Shown: positions 34,775 to 43,452 of the stretch, in pieces
Layout of the letters: every line of letters starts with the position of its first letter
How positions within the stretch are numbered: position 1 is the first letter of the stretch
DNA from: VXOZ01 sp965220045
GTDB taxonomy: Bacteria > Chloroflexota > UBA11872 > VXOZ01
Length of the DNA stretch: 64,000 nucleotides
Reading direction: 5' to 3'
NCBI GenBank assembly: GCA_965220045.1
Contig: OZ244803.1
Span: 3,038,001-3,102,000 of the forward strand
Translations under genes and position numbers: made by a program
Notes under the pieces: generated by a model
What the model was told of the DNA's origin: nothing
What the model saw: only the letters and a program-made list of their open reading frames with translations
The model's database searches: none

Positions 34775-35551
34775 TTAGCCGCCGAGCAGGCGAGTCGCGT
34801 TCTGCCAACGAATCTGCTCTTTGACCGCAGCGGGCACGTCGAGCACCTCGAGCTTATAGAGCGGCACTTCCACCGACGTGATGGGCATGCCGCTGCCAAA
34901 GATGAGCCGTTCCGCGCCAACGGCAGCGATGAGCTTGGGCAATTCCTCCTTCACGAACACCGGAAGGCGGGCGATGTCAAGGCCATAGTCGGCCTGCACG
35001 GCAGCGGGCCGACCGAGGGCCGTTTCCGTAAAGCCAAGCCCATAGTGAAAGACAAAGCGTCCATTGGGATGCGCTTCCGCCAGCGCTGCCATGTCCGCCA
35101 CCGGCACGATGCCGGGGTGCGTGAGCAGCCACGACCGTTCGCGGTCGTCCTCGACCCAGTGGGGCACAGAGACGACAAGGTCCCGAGCAATGGCCGCCTC
35201 CACCAGCTCCCGGCACGCCGGGTCGCCCAAGGTGTACCGGTGATAGGGCGGGTAGAGCCGCACGCCCCGGCAGCCGAATTCCTCCTGGCACACCGAGAGA
35301 TCGTGTTCCCAGTCGGCGTACGTGGGATTGATCACGGCAAAGGGTACAAGGCGATCACGGTGCTGCATTACCTCGGCGTTGAGTTCATCGTTGCCGGCAT
35401 GGGCATTGCGGTAAAGGATGGCGCTGGCCGACGACACCCACGCCTGGTCGATGCCGTGCCGGTCCATGGCGCGCAACAAGCCGCCGGCATCCCGCCAGGG
35501 GAGGGCGCGGAAGCCCCAATGACCGACGTACGTGTGGGTATCGATGAGCAT
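34775..35551 (-). CDS. Amidohydrolase 2-family TIM-barrel protein
   Basis: 258 residues from ATG 35551; GTG 35563 is possible. It begins MLIDTHTYVGHWGF, where this family normally has D-x-H-x-H. Here the second histidine is tyrosine (DTHTYVGH), so metal binding may be altered. Other blocks are LRAMDRHGIDQAWVSS, FAVINPTYADWEHDL, GCRGVRLYPPYHRYTL, VVSVPHWVEDDRER, FVFHYGLGF and RLIFGSGMP. Members are decarboxylases or hydrolases. It is on the same strand as the PrpD gene, 202 nt away, and a shared catabolic role is possible. Confidence 0.85.
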   Translation of the reverse strand: MLIDTHTYVGHWGFRALPWRDAGGLLRAMDRHGIDQAWVSSASAILYRNAHAGNDELNAEVMQHRDRLVPFAVINPTYADWEHDLSVCQEEFGCRGVRLYPPYHRYTLGDPACRELVEAAIARDLVVSVPHWVEDDRERSWLLTHPGIVPVADMAALAEAHPNGRFVFHYGLGFTETALGRPAAVQADYGLDIARLPVFVKEELPKLIAAVGAERLIFGSGMPITSVEVPLYKLEVLDVPAAVKEQIRWQNATRLLGG

Positions 35552-35616
35552 GGAACGGCTCACTTAGGGAGATGGGCGAGACGCGCGATTTGACGGCGCC
35601 TGTGGTGAGTGTTGGG

Positions 35617-35689
<73 letters not shown>

Positions 35690-35888
35690 GTAAAGACATT
35701 GTGGACTTGCCTGCATTGTAGCACCCGCTTGCCGCCCCGGACAAGACAGCGCCGATCGCTGCGAACACACGCCCCTGTGCCGATAGCAAGGCGTCCGGAG
35801 CCAGCGCGAGGGTAGGAGGGGCGGGACTGCCACTCGTCCGGTACACTGGGCAACGAGGCGAAATCTCGTCACAGAGGAGCGTGTGCGC

Positions 35889-36701
35889 GTGAGAATACCG
35901 ATAGCGATGTCGCACGGCACCGACCAATTGCCCGGCCGGCGCAATCCTTTAACGCAGGAGCACTTCGCGCAGCTTGTTGCCATTGCGCATGAGCTAGGAT
36001 TCCAGTCCATCAGTTACGACGATCTGGCGGCGTGGTTTTGGCATGGCGGCACTCTGCCGGAGCGTCCCATCATGTTCGACTTCGATCATCCCATGAAGTC
36101 GATGCGGCACGAGGTGTTCCCGGTGCTGAACGGCTACGGCTACACGGCCAATCTCTTCATCAACACCGGACTGATGGACGACATGTACCGAGCGGGTGTG
36201 CCGGACTTTGCGGAACGGGAAATCTTGCTCTGGGAGGAAGCCGGTGAACTGGCAGCAGCCGGCTGGCAGATCGGCGCGCACACGGTTACTCATCCCAACC
36301 TCTCGGAGCTCAGCCAAGCAGACTCGTCCGGCGAGCAGTTGCGGGCCGAGCTGGAGCAGTGTGACGCGACGATTGAGCGGCGCCTCGGCATCACGCCCCA
36401 GGACTTCGCCTTTACCGGCACGAGCTGGAGCAGCAGTGCGGAACGCGAGGTGAAGCGGCGCTACCGTTTTGGGCGCTTGTGGATTGTCGGAGCCGAGTAC
36501 CAGGTGGACGGACGCACGACCCGCTACGCGGACCTGGTCGGCGTGCCCGGCGCGGACGAGACGGACGGCGGGCCGCCTCACGCTGCACGCTACATCACGC
36601 GCGCTGCCGATCCGTACCGCTTGCCCTCTATGGAAATCAACGCGCTCATCTTCGCGCCGGCGGCCTTTCGCCAGTATCTGGAAGGCGCGTTGGAGTCCTA
36701 G
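35889..36701 (+). CDS. Polysaccharide deacetylase (NodB-fold) family protein
   Basis: 270 residues from GTG 35889, chosen over GTG 35883 because AGAGGAG then sits 9 nt upstream. NodB-type metal motifs are visible: MFDFDHP replaces the usual TFDDGP, and GAHTVTHPNLSEL gives the HxxxH pair. GYTANLFINTG and the late TGTSWSSSAEREVKRRY fit the barrel. The FDFDHP variant suggests a divergent substrate. The usual secretion signal is missing, so a cytosolic deacetylase or deformylase is possible. Confidence 0.8.
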   Translation: MRIPIAMSHGTDQLPGRRNPLTQEHFAQLVAIAHELGFQSISYDDLAAWFWHGGTLPERPIMFDFDHPMKSMRHEVFPVLNGYGYTANLFINTGLMDDMYRAGVPDFAEREILLWEEAGELAAAGWQIGAHTVTHPNLSELSQADSSGEQLRAELEQCDATIERRLGITPQDFAFTGTSWSSSAEREVKRRYRFGRLWIVGAEYQVDGRTTRYADLVGVPGADETDGGPPHAARYITRAADPYRLPSMEINALIFAPAAFRQYLEGALES

Positions 36702-36717
36702 GCCGGGCCGAAAGCCT

Positions 36718-38022
36718 CTATGGCTTCGTGTGCCGTGTCCCTTTCCGATGAACCGGCGCTTGCGTCTTCGCCAAATCCTCCAGCAGTTCTGCGGCGGTTT
36801 GGCCGGCGTCGTATTGCCGCAATTGCCTGCCAAGCGCGGCGGCGCGGTCGTGCATTGCGGATGAAGCAAGCGCAGCCTCTATTGCTCCCTCCAGCGCTGT
36901 GCTTGAGACTGTGAAGGGGTCTACCTTCGTACCCACGCCGAGCCATCGCACGCGCTGGGCGTTATCCGGTTGGTCGTGCGCAAAGGGCGCTACCACGGCG
37001 GGCTTGCCGTGCACCATGGCGCCAATCGTCGAACTCGCGCCGCCATGGTGCACGACGACCTGCGCCTTGGGAATGATTATGCTGTTGGGCACGTAGCGCT
37101 CCACCCGCACGTTGCCAGGCGGCGCGGGTAGATCGGAGGGGTTGCCGCCCGTGGTGACAACCACGTCCGCGTCAAGACCTCGCGCCGCGTCAAAAAGCGT
37201 CTCAAAGAACGCAGACTGGTAGAGACTTTGCACCGTGCCGATGGTCGCGTAGACGAGGGGACGTTCGCCTGGCAAGGCCTCCAGCCAGTCCGGCACTGCA
37301 TAGTCCAGCGGGCGGTCCCACAGACACGGGCCGACGAAATGCACGTGGGGCGGCCAGGCGCGCCGCGGGTATTCGAACTCCGGCGGCATGAGCGCGAGCA
37401 CCAAGAACGGAGATCGCGTGCTCTGCAGGAAGCCATCGCGGACCGGCGGCAAGCCGAATTCGGCCCTGATCGCGTTGAACTGGCGGTCGTGCCCGCGCGC
37501 CGCCATACGCAGGAGCGGCCAGAACAGCGGCGTCGCGAAGCGCTGGAGAAGACTTGGCGGATAGGGCAATCCAATCCCGAACGGGTGCGCGCCCGTGCTC
37601 TCCATCAGCCCGGGGATCACGGTCGTCGTTGCCCACGGTAGGCCGCTGGCGTCCGCCACGATGCTGGCGAGATGGGTAAAGGAATCGAATACAAGCACGT
37701 CGGGTTGCCATGACGTCATAGCGTCCAGTACTTCGCGGGCAGCGGTGGCGGCGAACGGAAACATCACCTCACGCGCCATGAAATCCAGCCCCTGCTTGCC
37801 GCGCAGCCGCCCCATCTCCGGCCAGCGTGTCAGAGCCTCTTCCGAGGTCATAGCCGGTCCCGCCGGAAAGAACCGCGTAACCAGCGGTGCAACGGTTTGC
37901 TTTAAGGTAGGTCCGGAAGCATACCCGACCTCGTGCCCGCGCTTCATCAGCGCGTGCACGATGGGAAGCGTGGGGTGAACGTGTCCGGCAGCGGGAATCG
38001 AGACGAAGAAGAAGCGTGCCAT
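36718..38022 (-). CDS. GT1-family (UGT/macrolide-type) glycosyltransferase
   Basis: 434 residues, normal for GT-B glycosyltransferases. The N-terminal half starts MARFFFVSIPAAGHVHPTLPIVHALMKRGHEVGYASG, whose histidine in AGHVHP is the usual catalytic base. The C-terminal donor-binding region has VERYVPNSIIIPKAQVVVHHGGASSTIGAMVHGKPAVVAPFAHDQPDNAQRV, the family signature. It probably transfers a hexose from a nucleotide sugar to a small lipophilic acceptor. It converges with the deacetylase gene, 16 nt between stops. Confidence 0.9.
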   Translation of the reverse strand: MARFFFVSIPAAGHVHPTLPIVHALMKRGHEVGYASGPTLKQTVAPLVTRFFPAGPAMTSEEALTRWPEMGRLRGKQGLDFMAREVMFPFAATAAREVLDAMTSWQPDVLVFDSFTHLASIVADASGLPWATTTVIPGLMESTGAHPFGIGLPYPPSLLQRFATPLFWPLLRMAARGHDRQFNAIRAEFGLPPVRDGFLQSTRSPFLVLALMPPEFEYPRRAWPPHVHFVGPCLWDRPLDYAVPDWLEALPGERPLVYATIGTVQSLYQSAFFETLFDAARGLDADVVVTTGGNPSDLPAPPGNVRVERYVPNSIIIPKAQVVVHHGGASSTIGAMVHGKPAVVAPFAHDQPDNAQRVRWLGVGTKVDPFTVSSTALEGAIEAALASSAMHDRAAALGRQLRQYDAGQTAAELLEDLAKTQAPVHRKGTRHTKP

Positions 38023-38398
38023 AGCGAAAGCGTTTCGTTAAAGAGAGCGAACGGCGCAGACCAGCCGGCGTCCCATCGCCGCCGCGCGGCGGAAGCTGCA
38101 TAGTACAATGGTAGCAAAGGATTCGCCCAGCCATTCTGACGGCTCAGGCAGGAGCGCTGAGGCCCCAGGACGACCTTTCTCCATGCATGAGGGATTGCTT
38201 CCCTCTCCCTAGGGAGAATTTTGCAAGACCAGTGACGCAGCTAGATAGCCCCCTCTCCTTGGGGAGAGGGTCGGGGTGAGGGGAACTTGGCACTGAACCA
38301 TCCCATTGTGCAAGTTTGGGTAGAGTCCTTCTAAGTGGAAGCCAAGACGAGTTCTTGCCCGCTTCGCGGTCATGGGGCACAGGCATTGTGGGGACAGC
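38023..38398. other. Gap with two F hairpins
   Basis: No gene. CCCTCTCCCTAGGGAGA at about 38202-38218 and CCCCTCTCCTTGGGGAGAGGG at about 38250-38271 are two F-family hairpins about 50 bp apart; the second is followed by the usual TCGGGGTGAGGGGA tail. Confidence 0.7.
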
Positions 38399-39751
38399 AT
38401 GGAACGATCACGTACGAGCGACCGCTTGAAGCCCGGCGAGGAGAGCCTTGCCGGTTGCCGGGCCGTGGTCATGGGGCTGGGTCTGCATGGCGGCGGCGTG
38501 GGTGTGGTGCAGTATCTGGCGGCGCAGGGCGCGACGGTGACCGTGACGGACCTCCGGGATGAGGAGACGCTGCGTCCGTCCTTGGCTGAATTGGATGGAT
38601 TGCCGCTCCAATATGTGCTGGGGCGTCATGAGGAGAGGGACTTCCGGGAGGCGGATCTTGTCCTGCGCAATCCCGCCGTGCCGTTGGACTCTCCGTACTT
38701 GACGTTGGCTCGTGAAGCCGGCGGCCGCATTGAAATGGAAAGCAGCCTCTTTGTGAAGGCGTGCCCGAGTGAGTTCATTGCGGGGATTACCGGCACCAAG
38801 GGCAAGACCACCACTACGATAGTGCTCTCCCAGATGCTGGACGCCGCGGGTTATCACGTCGTGACGGCGGGTAATTTGCGGGTCTCCATGCTGAGCCAGC
38901 TCGCGGCGATTACGGCGGAGACGCGTGTGGTGCTGGAGCTATCAAGCTGGCAACTGGAGGCCTTTGTGCCGCATGCCTACAGTCCGCCGCTGGCCGTGGT
39001 GACGAACGTGCTGCCCGATCACCTGAACCGCTATGCGGACATGGACGACTACGCCGCCGCCAAGGAGATCAACGTGCAATACCAAGACCCCAACGATGTG
39101 GCCGTGCTCAACCGGGACAATGAATATACGCGGGCGATGGGCGCCCGCGCGCCGGGCAGGGTTGTGTGGTATTCCGGCCAAGATGTGATCCCCGGGGAGG
39201 CGGAGGCTGCGGTACGCGGCGCCCACCAGCGGGAAAACATGGCCGCGGCGCTGGCGGCAGCGCGGGCGTGGGGAGTGGAAGATACTGCCGCCGCTGCCGT
39301 GGTGCGCACGTTCAGGGGCGTGCCGCACCGGCAGGAACTGGTGCGCGAGTGGCGCGGCATCCGCTTCATCAACGACACCACCGCCACCATGCCCACCGCC
39401 ACCGTTGCCTGCATCGAGGCGATACCGGGACCGAAGGTCCTCCTGCTGGGCGGCGCAGACAAAGAACTGGACTTCACTGGCCTGGCGCGGTCGCTGGAGC
39501 TTCACAAAGAGGCGATTCGAGGCATCGTGCTCCTGGAAGGCAGCGCCACCGACCGGCTGGCGGCGGCATTGCCTCTGCCCGTGGCAGGACGCTATACAGA
39601 CATGGATTCAGCACTCGCGCAAGCCGTCGCCCTGGCCCGCAGCGGCGATGCCGTCATCCTCTCACCGGGCTGCGCGTCCTTTGGCATGTTCCAGCACGAG
39701 TTCGAACGCGGCGAGGCATTCTGCGCGTGGGTCGCTGCATTGCCTGAGTGA
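38399..39751 (+). CDS. murD: UDP-N-acetylmuramoyl-L-alanine-D-glutamate ligase
   Basis: 450 residues from ATG 38399; ATG 38372 is possible. It adds D-glutamate to UDP-MurNAc-L-alanine in peptidoglycan synthesis. The N-terminal domain has VVMGLGLHGGGVGVVQYLAAQGATVTVTD; the ATP site is GITGTKGKTTTT. ELSSWQLE, NVLPDHLNRYADMDDYAAAKE and GVPHRQE are Mur ligase landmarks, and FINDTTATMPTATVACIEA corresponds to the NDSKATN region. It is not within a dcw cluster. Its presence implies a peptidoglycan wall, which many Chloroflexota branches lack. Confidence 0.93.
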   Translation: MERSRTSDRLKPGEESLAGCRAVVMGLGLHGGGVGVVQYLAAQGATVTVTDLRDEETLRPSLAELDGLPLQYVLGRHEERDFREADLVLRNPAVPLDSPYLTLAREAGGRIEMESSLFVKACPSEFIAGITGTKGKTTTTIVLSQMLDAAGYHVVTAGNLRVSMLSQLAAITAETRVVLELSSWQLEAFVPHAYSPPLAVVTNVLPDHLNRYADMDDYAAAKEINVQYQDPNDVAVLNRDNEYTRAMGARAPGRVVWYSGQDVIPGEAEAAVRGAHQRENMAAALAAARAWGVEDTAAAAVVRTFRGVPHRQELVREWRGIRFINDTTATMPTATVACIEAIPGPKVLLLGGADKELDFTGLARSLELHKEAIRGIVLLEGSATDRLAAALPLPVAGRYTDMDSALAQAVALARSGDAVILSPGCASFGMFQHEFERGEAFCAWVAALPE

Positions 39752-40033
39752 TAGATTCCGTCGGCTCATCAAGGTGAAACCCAGCGCATTGGCAGGCCAT
39801 TCCGAGAGTCCGCCAGCAGCAACGGCGTGGCAATATTGCGGAGTCATCTGCCCAGTGAATAGTAGTAGTCGAGCAAGGACAGTGTTGCGCCGTTGGGACA
39901 CACAGCCTCGCAGGTATCTAAGTCCATGGTTGGGGTTGGTTGCGGACAGCATGCGTGAAGGGCATCGACTACTGCAAGGGCATTGCAGAGGAATCTAGTT
40001 TCTTCCGATTAGTCTGCAATGTTCGCTTTCCAC

Positions 40034-40039
40034 TATAAT
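40034..40039 (+). promoter_or_regulatory. Probable -10 box of the small-gene/membrane-gene pair
   Basis: A perfect TATAAT stands 43 nt before the GTG at 40082. A weak -35 candidate (TAGTCT) lies 18 bp upstream. The gap 39752-40081 is otherwise of lower GC and holds no gene. Confidence 0.45.
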
Positions 40040-40081
40040 GCTAAATGAAGAGAACTCCCGATACATAGAGAGGGGCTGCTC

Positions 40082-40261
40082 GTGGATAAAGAAAAAGAGG
40101 GTTCCCCAATCAAGCTCCATGCTGACGGGAACGGCGGGATTTACTTTGACCCGGAAGACATTCTCAATGACCCTGAAATCCAGCGGAAGGCAGAGGAATT
40201 CGACGCCATATTGAGAGGCAAGTCTCGCTCGAAAGACCCCCCGGAGAAAACCGAGAACTAA
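40082..40261 (+). CDS. Small acidic-charged hypothetical protein, 59 residues
   Basis: GTG 40082 with GAGAGGGG 6 nt upstream. The product starts MDKEKEGSPIKLHADGNGG and continues IYFDPEDILNDPEIQRKAEEFDAIL. It is soluble and helix-rich with charged ends. I recognise no family. The stop codon TAA abuts the GTG of the next gene with no gap, which argues strongly for translational coupling and for this being a real gene in a pair. Confidence 0.6.
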   Translation: MDKEKEGSPIKLHADGNGGIYFDPEDILNDPEIQRKAEEFDAILRGKSRSKDPPEKTEN

Positions 40262-40948
40262 GTGATCTGGGGCATAGCTCTCTATCCTACTGTCATTGGA
40301 TATCTCTTTCTGCGCCAGTGGAACTATACTCGATTCAAACTTCCTCACGATTCCGGATACCACGTACTCTTCAAGTCCATCATTGCTGGAATGATCCTGT
40401 TTCCAGTTCCCTATTTGATCGCGACGAGCTTTGCGCACTTCTCTCCATGGCCCTACCCATTCGTGCTCTGGAAGACTCTCGTGCCATTCGATTATGTGGG
40501 CACACTCGCGGTGGTCTTTCTGGAGGCAATCGTGGGAGCGTGGATTTTGAACAGGACCCCATGGTTCAACGCAGACACGTGTTTGCGCAGGACGATTCGA
40601 AACAGAGGAGACCTCATCGGCAACCTGATGGTAGATATTGCCGCGTCAAAGGAATTCGTTGAGATTTCGCTAAAAAACAGGAAGTCATACATTGGCATTC
40701 CAATCTACTGGAACAACATAGCGGGTAAGCACATCGAGCTCATTCCATATTGGAGCGGTTACCGGAGAGAAGACACACAACAGCACGAAATAACGACGCA
40801 TTACTCTCCTGTCGTCAGACAGCACCGCAAGCAGGGCACTCCCTTGTTAGGCGAGGACATCCGACTGGTCATTCCTTCAACCGAGATAGTGTCTGCCAGG
40901 CCGTTCATCTTCAGTCTCTATACAGAGTTTCAGCAGACAATTGGTTGA
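40262..40948 (+). CDS. Hypothetical membrane protein coupled to the 59-residue gene
   Basis: 228 residues, GTG immediately after the preceding stop. Membrane segments lie at about residues 1-17 (WGIALYPTVIGYLFL), 36-60 (FKSIIAGMILFPVPYLIAT) and 78-95 (YVGTLAVVFLEAIVGAWIL). A soluble C-terminal domain follows, with beta character (KSYIGIPIYWNNIAGKHIELIPYWSGYR ... IRLVIPSTEIVSARPF). The family is not recognised. The architecture (membrane helices, then a small barrel) and lower GC suggest an accessory membrane-sensing or effector pair, possibly transferred. Confidence 0.6.
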   Translation: MIWGIALYPTVIGYLFLRQWNYTRFKLPHDSGYHVLFKSIIAGMILFPVPYLIATSFAHFSPWPYPFVLWKTLVPFDYVGTLAVVFLEAIVGAWILNRTPWFNADTCLRRTIRNRGDLIGNLMVDIAASKEFVEISLKNRKSYIGIPIYWNNIAGKHIELIPYWSGYRREDTQQHEITTHYSPVVRQHRKQGTPLLGEDIRLVIPSTEIVSARPFIFSLYTEFQQTIG

Positions 40949-41058
40949 TGTAAGCGTTGACCTCTCGGAGACTCGAACGACAGACTCTTTGGCGCTACCC
41001 CTCTCGCGGGGCTGCACCCTTTTGAACGAGGCGTAGATCAGAGAAAGAGCATAGAGAC

Positions 41059-42273
41059 ATGACCGTACTCCCCGGCTACGATCACTTTGGCGGTATTCAC
41101 CCGGAAACTGCCACTATTGCCAACTGCCTGCGCTTTCTGGGCGTGGAGAACCCGGCAACCGGCAAGCCGTTCAGCGAGGCGATGCTCTTTGGCATCGGCG
41201 GCGGTTTGGGCGCGTGCTACATCCTGTGGGAGTTCAAGGAGTACAACCGCCCCGCCATCGTGTTCGGCTGGCAGCACCAGTTCAACTATCCGGCACGTTA
41301 CGTCACGCAACTGTGCGAGCGGATCGGCGTGACGGCGGAGTTTCATGAGACCGGCGGCATGAAGAAAGCGGGCCAGACGTTGCATGACGCCCTGGCTGCG
41401 GGTAAGCCCGCCATACTCTGGTTGGAACGCGAACTGCTCGACTACTACAACCGCAACCCCGATGACACCGGTTGGTTCAGTTGGGTTGTAACGGCCTGCG
41501 GCTACGATCCCGCAACAGATCGGTTCACGATCGACGATACGGGCGCAGTGCCGTTCACGGTGCCGAGCGCATCGCTCACCGCCTCCCGCCAGCGCATTCC
41601 TTCGTTCAAGAACCGGCTCCTCCTGCTCTCTCCACCGGAGTCTATCGACCTGCCGGCGGCTATCAAAGACGGCATTCAAGGCAATATCGAGTACCTGGGG
41701 TCCAAGTCAACCTCGTTCGCGCTGCCCACGCTGCGCAAGTGGGCCCGCATGCTCACCGACACCAAGAATGCCAAGGGCTGGCCCACCGTATTCGCGGAAG
41801 GGAAGTGCCTCTTTTCCGGTCTGGTCTCAGTCTACGAAGGCATCATGCACGAGGGCAGCGACGGCACTGCCCTGCGGGGTATGTACGCCGACTTTCTCAC
41901 GGAAGCCGCGGCGATTGTGGGGTCTCCCGCGCTGGATGAAGCCGCGGCAGAATACCGCGCGATCGGCGCAAAGTGGCGCGCGCTTGCTGAGATTTCCCTC
42001 GATCCTTCTGTCGAGCCCCTCGCCGCCGCCCGCGATGTGCTTGATCGCCGTGAAGCGGCCATCAAGACGGGCGGCGACGATCAGGCGGACACGATTGTGC
42101 GCCTCGGCAAAGAGCTGGAGGCCATGCGCCCTGAAGAAGATGCCGGCTTCCCCCGCGACGAGGCATGGATAGACGACCTCTTCTCCCGCATGCAAGCGCA
42201 GATTAGCGATATCTTCGCCCACGAGAATGCGGCCCTGGACCTGCTTCGCGACGCCCAAGCTGCTTGGCAATAA
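41059..42273 (+). CDS. BtrH N-terminal/DUF4872-type protein
   Basis: 404 residues. The first 130 residues match the BtrH N-terminal, cysteine-peptidase-like fold: PGYDHFGGIHPETATIANCLRFLG, LFGIGGGLGACYILWEF and a later Trp-rich GWFSWVVTACGYDPATDRFTIDD. In butirosin synthesis BtrH transfers an acyl chain from a carrier protein to the aminoglycoside; Cys23 here (IANCLRFLG) is the candidate nucleophile. The rest (SKSTSFALPTLRKWARMLTDTKNAKGWP ...) resembles the DUF4872 segment that usually follows. The substrate is unknown, as no antibiotic genes adjoin it. Confidence 0.8.
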   Translation: MTVLPGYDHFGGIHPETATIANCLRFLGVENPATGKPFSEAMLFGIGGGLGACYILWEFKEYNRPAIVFGWQHQFNYPARYVTQLCERIGVTAEFHETGGMKKAGQTLHDALAAGKPAILWLERELLDYYNRNPDDTGWFSWVVTACGYDPATDRFTIDDTGAVPFTVPSASLTASRQRIPSFKNRLLLLSPPESIDLPAAIKDGIQGNIEYLGSKSTSFALPTLRKWARMLTDTKNAKGWPTVFAEGKCLFSGLVSVYEGIMHEGSDGTALRGMYADFLTEAAAIVGSPALDEAAAEYRAIGAKWRALAEISLDPSVEPLAAARDVLDRREAAIKTGGDDQADTIVRLGKELEAMRPEEDAGFPRDEAWIDDLFSRMQAQISDIFAHENAALDLLRDAQAAWQ

Positions 42274-42619
42274 ATCTGAAAGTCCGCAGGGGCACGATAT
42301 ATCGTGCCCCTACGGCCGGCGGCTAGGTTTTGGCTGAAGCCCGGCGATGCACGCCGCATCTCCTGCGGCCCAAGATTCGTCATTCCGGCGAATGCCGGAA
42401 TCAAGTGGTTGCAACTTGCAGTCGCATAAGGGGCGCGGGCAAATGAGCGAATGTGAGAAGGTAACGCGAGCGACGCGTCCTCCGTCATTCCCGCGGACGC
42501 GGGAATCCATCTTCTCTTGGCGCTGACATTCCCCCCGGAGCGGGGGACAAGCCCCCGCGCTACACCGGTCTGTGGGGAGAGCGCCGCCAACACGTGCCTA
42601 GTTTCTTGAGGAATCCACG
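42274..42619. repeat. Repeat cluster D, A, A, B between convergent genes
   Basis: A D palindrome (one arm base changed) lies at 42286-42313, 13 nt after the upstream stop. A elements follow at about 42376-42402 (GGCGAATGCC core) and 42480-42512, and a B palindrome at 42540-42563. No gene. Confidence 0.85.
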
Positions 42620-43279
42620 CTAGGTTCTCGTGGCGCCAACGGCAATCTTCGCAGGCAGTCCCCAAAGGCTCTCGCTTTCGCTATGGTCTATCCGGAACCC
42701 GGCGTCCTGCAGCACCTGCTCAACGTAGATCGGCCGGCAGTCGATGTACTGGGGCAGGCGTTGGTGCAGCCACTCATAGATTCGCAGCATCAGCGGGGCG
42801 CCATCCTCCCGCGATAGGCTCACCACGCCCAACCTGCCACCGGGCTTCAAGACCCGCATGATTTCACCAAGCACGACCGGGATCTCCGGCGTATCAAAGA
42901 GTTCCAGGGTGAAGCTCATGAAAGCGGCGTCGAACTCTTCATCCGCACAGGGCAGTTTCGTTGCATCATCGCAGTGCAATTCGACACGATCAGAAAGACC
43001 CGCGCGGTCGAGCCGTTGGCGGCTCACTTCAAGCATGCCCGCCGAGAGGTCTACGCCGCACACGCGTCCTTCCGCACCTACCGCCTTGGCAATGCGCTCC
43101 AGGCTATGTCCCGTGCCGAAGCCGATCTCCAACACAGCCTCGCCGTTTGCCACGCCGAGCCGTTCCAAGGCGAGATTCCGCAATCTCTTCTCGAAGTTAC
43201 CGGCAAAGAGGTCGTACGAGCGGCTCATCTTGTCGTAGCTCGCTTGCGCCTGTGCTTTCGTGCGGGGTACGCGCAGCAT
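42620..43279 (-). CDS. Class I SAM-dependent methyltransferase (UbiE-like)
   Basis: 219 residues from ATG 43279 with AGGGAAGAAACA upstream. The SAM-binding motif I is VLEIGFGTGHSLERIA, with acidic motif GVDLSAGML and VELHCDDATKLPCADEEFDAAFMSFTLELFD. The start KAQASYDKMSRSYDLFAGNFEKRLR is typical of UbiE/COQ5-like enzymes acting on quinones or other small molecules. The gene stands alone, so the substrate remains unknown. Confidence 0.9.
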   Translation of the reverse strand: MLRVPRTKAQAQASYDKMSRSYDLFAGNFEKRLRNLALERLGVANGEAVLEIGFGTGHSLERIAKAVGAEGRVCGVDLSAGMLEVSRQRLDRAGLSDRVELHCDDATKLPCADEEFDAAFMSFTLELFDTPEIPVVLGEIMRVLKPGGRLGVVSLSREDGAPLMLRIYEWLHQRLPQYIDCRPIYVEQVLQDAGFRIDHSESESLWGLPAKIAVGATRT

Positions 43280-43452
43280 TGTTTCTTCCCTGGCGGGCAT
43301 GGTTCCCTGCCTCGTAGCCTACGTTCGCTCGTTCGTCCAATATGCCATGCGCGCTATGCAAGCCGCCGCGCCGTATGGGCCGTATTCGATAGCACGTTCG
43401 CTCGCTTGAAAATGCATGGCAAAGCCCCTCCAATAGGATTTAGTCCAGACCA

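Noticed and set aside
39995..40438. 147-codon minus-strand frame opposite the 59-residue and membrane genes
   Set aside because: The plus strand has two consecutive ribosome sites, a -10 box and abutting coding frames; the minus frame lacks these.
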